Assembly: GCA_009885605.1 (NCBI GenBank)
Contig: VFKK01000218.1
Coordinates: 1 to 16,602 of the forward strand
DNA: 16,602 nt
Source of the DNA: Cyclobacteriaceae bacterium
GTDB taxonomy: Bacteria; Bacteroidota; Bacteroidia; Cytophagales; Cyclobacteriaceae
Direction: 5' to 3'
The notes under the pieces are model-generated. The model was not told the DNA's origin. It did no database searches and worked only from the letters and a program-made list of their open reading frames with translations. Each line of letters begins with the position of its first letter. The first letter of the stretch is position 1. The position numbers and the translations under genes are program-made. Below are positions 14,715 to 16,602 of this stretch, in pieces.

Positions 14715-16415
14715 TTAGTATCCCACCGCAGCCCCATCATCACTCGATGAATCCGCAGCTCCGACATAAATTTTTAGCACAGGATCGTAGGTGATTCCCA
14801 TCAGTACGCCGAGGTTATTGACGCCATAGAGTTTGTGGCCCATTTTCTCCAGCGCATCCCGGGTGTCGGGCGACATCAGATGCCTTTCGTACATCAACCT
14901 ATCGGGCAGCCATTGATGGTGGATTTTCATGGCTTCGATGGCTTTGTCGATTCTCATATTGTATTCCAGGACGTTGAGTACGGTCTGAAAAACCGTATTG
15001 ATGATCGTCCTTCCTCCCGGACTTCCGATGATCAGGTGAGGCTTTCCATCTTTTGCTACGATGGTCGGTGTCATGCTTGAAAGCATCCTTTTTTCGGGAG
15101 CTATAAGATTGGGATTGGACCCAACTTGCCCACTGCTGTTGGTAATTCCTGCTTCGGGGTTGAAGTCCCCCATTTCATTGTTGAAGATAAAGCCGAGTTT
15201 GGAGGAGCCCATGCCCACCCCGTAGGAATTTTCTAGGGTGTAGGTCAGCGAAACCGCATTGCCGGCTTTGTCCACCACCGAAAAATGTGTCGTGCTGCTT
15301 CCGTCATAGAGTTGCCCAAACTTGGACGAATCGCTCAAAGAAGCTTTCTCCATGTCGATGTTATCAAATCTCTTTTTGGCAAATTCTTTGGAAGTCAGCC
15401 GATCAATCGGCATATCGGGATTGAAATCCGGATCGCCGAGATGCTCCGCACGATCTGCAAATGCTCTTCGCATGGCTTCGGCCACCAGATGAACATAGGC
15501 AGTGGAATTGAATTCTATGGTTTGAAGGTCTGCCTGCTCCATGAGATTCATCATTTCGATCAGGGCAACTCCTCCCGAACTTGGCGGTGGCATAGAATAG
15601 ATGTCATAGCCCTTATAGGTTCCTTTTACTGGTTTGCGCTCGACGGCTGTATATTTTTCCAAATCTTCCTTTGTGATGATTCCTCCTTTGGCTTTCATGT
15701 AGGCTTCGATTTCCTCCGCCACTTCCCCTCTGTAAAAGCCGTCCTGACCTTTGTCACGAATCAAAGCGAGGGTATTGGCCAAGGCAGGTTGTGTCCAGAT
15801 TTCTCCCGGTTGCACAATTTCACCGGAAGCATTTCGGAAATAATTGGCCATGATATCAAATGAAGGGTCCAAAACTGACATATTGAGCGCTACCCTATAC
15901 AACCCCCAAGTCATCGGGAATCCGTTTTTGGCAAGGTCGACTGCCGGTTGAACCAACTCCCTCCAAGGAAGCTTTCCGTATTTTTGATGGGTGAGATACA
16001 ATCCGGCCACAGTTCCGGGAACGCCCACCGCTTTGATTGTTTCGTGATTCGATCCTTCGATCAGCTTGCCTGAAGCATCCTTAAACATATCAGGAGTTGC
16101 TTTCAGAGGGGCTTTCTCCCGGAAGTCGATGGTAGTTACAATCCCTGCGGAATCCATGAAAACAATAAATCCCCCGCCACCGATATTGCCTGCCTCGGGA
16201 TGTGTCACCGCCAAAGCAAAAGCTGTCGCCACGCTCGCATCAATGGCATTCCCGCCTTTTTTCAAGATGTCGATACCGACTTCGGAAGCGAGAACATTGT
16301 CAGAGACAACCATCCCGTTTTTGCCGTAGGTTTGAGCGTAAAGGTTGAAATTGACAGACAGCAACATGACCAAACACAAGGTTTGGATCATTCCGGATTT
16401 TAATTTTTGCATCAT
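14715..16415 (-). CDS. ggt: Gamma-glutamyltransferase (glutathione hydrolase), exported
   Basis: This 566-residue protein (counted from the ATG whose first base is 16415) is a periplasmic gamma-glutamyltransferase. It cleaves itself into two subunits and hydrolyses or transfers the gamma-glutamyl group of glutathione and related compounds. In numbering from the upstream TTG at 16454, the landmarks are DFREKAP with Arg112 (the glutathione carboxylate contact), PPPSSGG (289-295), the autoprocessing and nucleophile motif STTHFSVVD with Thr388, SSMTPT (459-464), SPGG (478-481) and HHQWLPD (512-518). These match the Escherichia coli enzyme closely, including the lid-loop region. The signal peptide (hydrophobic part ending LYA-Q) fits an ATG start at 16415 or 16412. 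A TTG at 16454 preceded by AAGGAGG is possible, but adds 13 residues before the signal. No gene precedes it within the window; VPS10 follows after 94 bases. Confidence 0.95.
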   Translation of the reverse strand: MMQKLKSGMIQTLCLVMLLSVNFNLYAQTYGKNGMVVSDNVLASEVGIDILKKGGNAIDASVATAFALAVTHPEAGNIGGGGFIVFMDSAGIVTTIDFREKAPLKATPDMFKDASGKLIEGSNHETIKAVGVPGTVAGLYLTHQKYGKLPWRELVQPAVDLAKNGFPMTWGLYRVALNMSVLDPSFDIMANYFRNASGEIVQPGEIWTQPALANTLALIRDKGQDGFYRGEVAEEIEAYMKAKGGIITKEDLEKYTAVERKPVKGTYKGYDIYSMPPPSSGGVALIEMMNLMEQADLQTIEFNSTAYVHLVAEAMRRAFADRAEHLGDPDFNPDMPIDRLTSKEFAKKRFDNIDMEKASLSDSSKFGQLYDGSSTTHFSVVDKAGNAVSLTYTLENSYGVGMGSSKLGFIFNNEMGDFNPEAGITNSSGQVGSNPNLIAPEKRMLSSMTPTIVAKDGKPHLIIGSPGGRTIINTVFQTVLNVLEYNMRIDKAIEAMKIHHQWLPDRLMYERHLMSPDTRDALEKMGHKLYGVNNLGVLMGITYDPVLKIYVGAADSSSDDGAAVGY

Positions 16416-16602
16416 TGGGTTGGAGGGGAAATAGGTATTCAATGGCTGGATCAAGGATTAATTTTCCTCCTTAATTCAGCTCAAAATACACATTTTTACT
16501 TTTCCGGATTCTGCGAATTTTGGGGATTTGCTGAAGGGATTTTGCACCACCGGAAACTTGGTGTCCTTTTCAGTTTTTGGCCGTCAGTCTGTCGATAAAA
16601 AA
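16416..16602. other. Upstream region of the GGT gene
   Basis: This region should carry the minus-strand GGT promoter. It contains AAGGAGG (minus strand, plus coordinates about 16466-16472) eleven bases before the TTG at 16454, and a TATTTTG-like element further upstream that resembles but does not match the Bacteroidota -7 box. Nothing else is recognised, and no plus-strand gene is credible here. Confidence 0.4.

Noticed and set aside
15285..15863. 192-codon plus-strand open frame
   Set aside because: It is the antisense shadow of the GGT gene, whose catalytic motifs are complete in the minus-strand frame.

Overview
The window looks like chromosomal DNA from a member of the Bacteroidota, probably the Cytophagales (Cyclobacteriaceae-like). 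This is inferred from the gene content: an Rnf complex combined with a plant-type ferredoxin reductase, and large secreted VPS10/Asp-box, prolyl-oligopeptidase and serine-hydrolase proteins. Most exported proteins have signal peptides ending just before Gln, and the intergenic spacers carry hairpin repeats of a kind I associate from memory with this phylum. No rRNA, tRNA, CRISPR array, transposase or phage gene was seen.

Bases 1-4694 (+ strand) carry an Rnf-type, membrane-bound, ion-translocating electron transport cluster: the 3' part of rnfD, then rnfG, rnfE and rnfA joined by ATGA stop/start overlaps. Next come a 63-residue cysteine-rich single-span membrane protein and a 288-residue plant-type ferredoxin-NAD(P)+ reductase (FNR)-like flavoprotein. 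After a 291-base spacer holding imperfect inverted repeats comes rnfB, encoding a multi-cluster iron-sulfur protein. rnfC is not in the window and presumably lies upstream of rnfD. RnfB is thus at the end of the cluster, away from the usual B-C-D-G-E-A order. With an FNR in the same cluster, a reasonable hypothesis is a two-step NADH/ferredoxin/NADPH exchange: Rnf couples NAD(H) and ferredoxin to an ion gradient, and FNR couples ferredoxin to NADP(H). The small Cys protein is a candidate maturation factor for the iron site between RnfA and RnfE.

Bases 4695-16602 hold five genes for exported enzymes, all with signal peptides: a prolyl-iminopeptidase-like alpha/beta hydrolase (-), a class C beta-lactamase-like serine hydrolase (+), a prolyl oligopeptidase-family peptidase (+), a 1089-residue VPS10/Asp-box beta-propeller protein (-) and a gamma-glutamyltransferase (-). 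Together they suggest peptide and glutathione breakdown outside the cytoplasm. They do not form one operon: the first two diverge, the oligopeptidase and the VPS10 gene converge, and only GGT followed by VPS10 could be co-transcribed (close spacing, same strand).

The spacers after rnfB (4695-5104) and between the oligopeptidase and VPS10 genes (10857-11350) share pieces of one intergenic repeat family and contain strong hairpins. The oligopeptidase gene is clearly more AT-rich (about 35-37% GC in two hand-counted 60-base samples) than the Rnf, VPS10 and GGT genes (about 50-53% in comparable samples).
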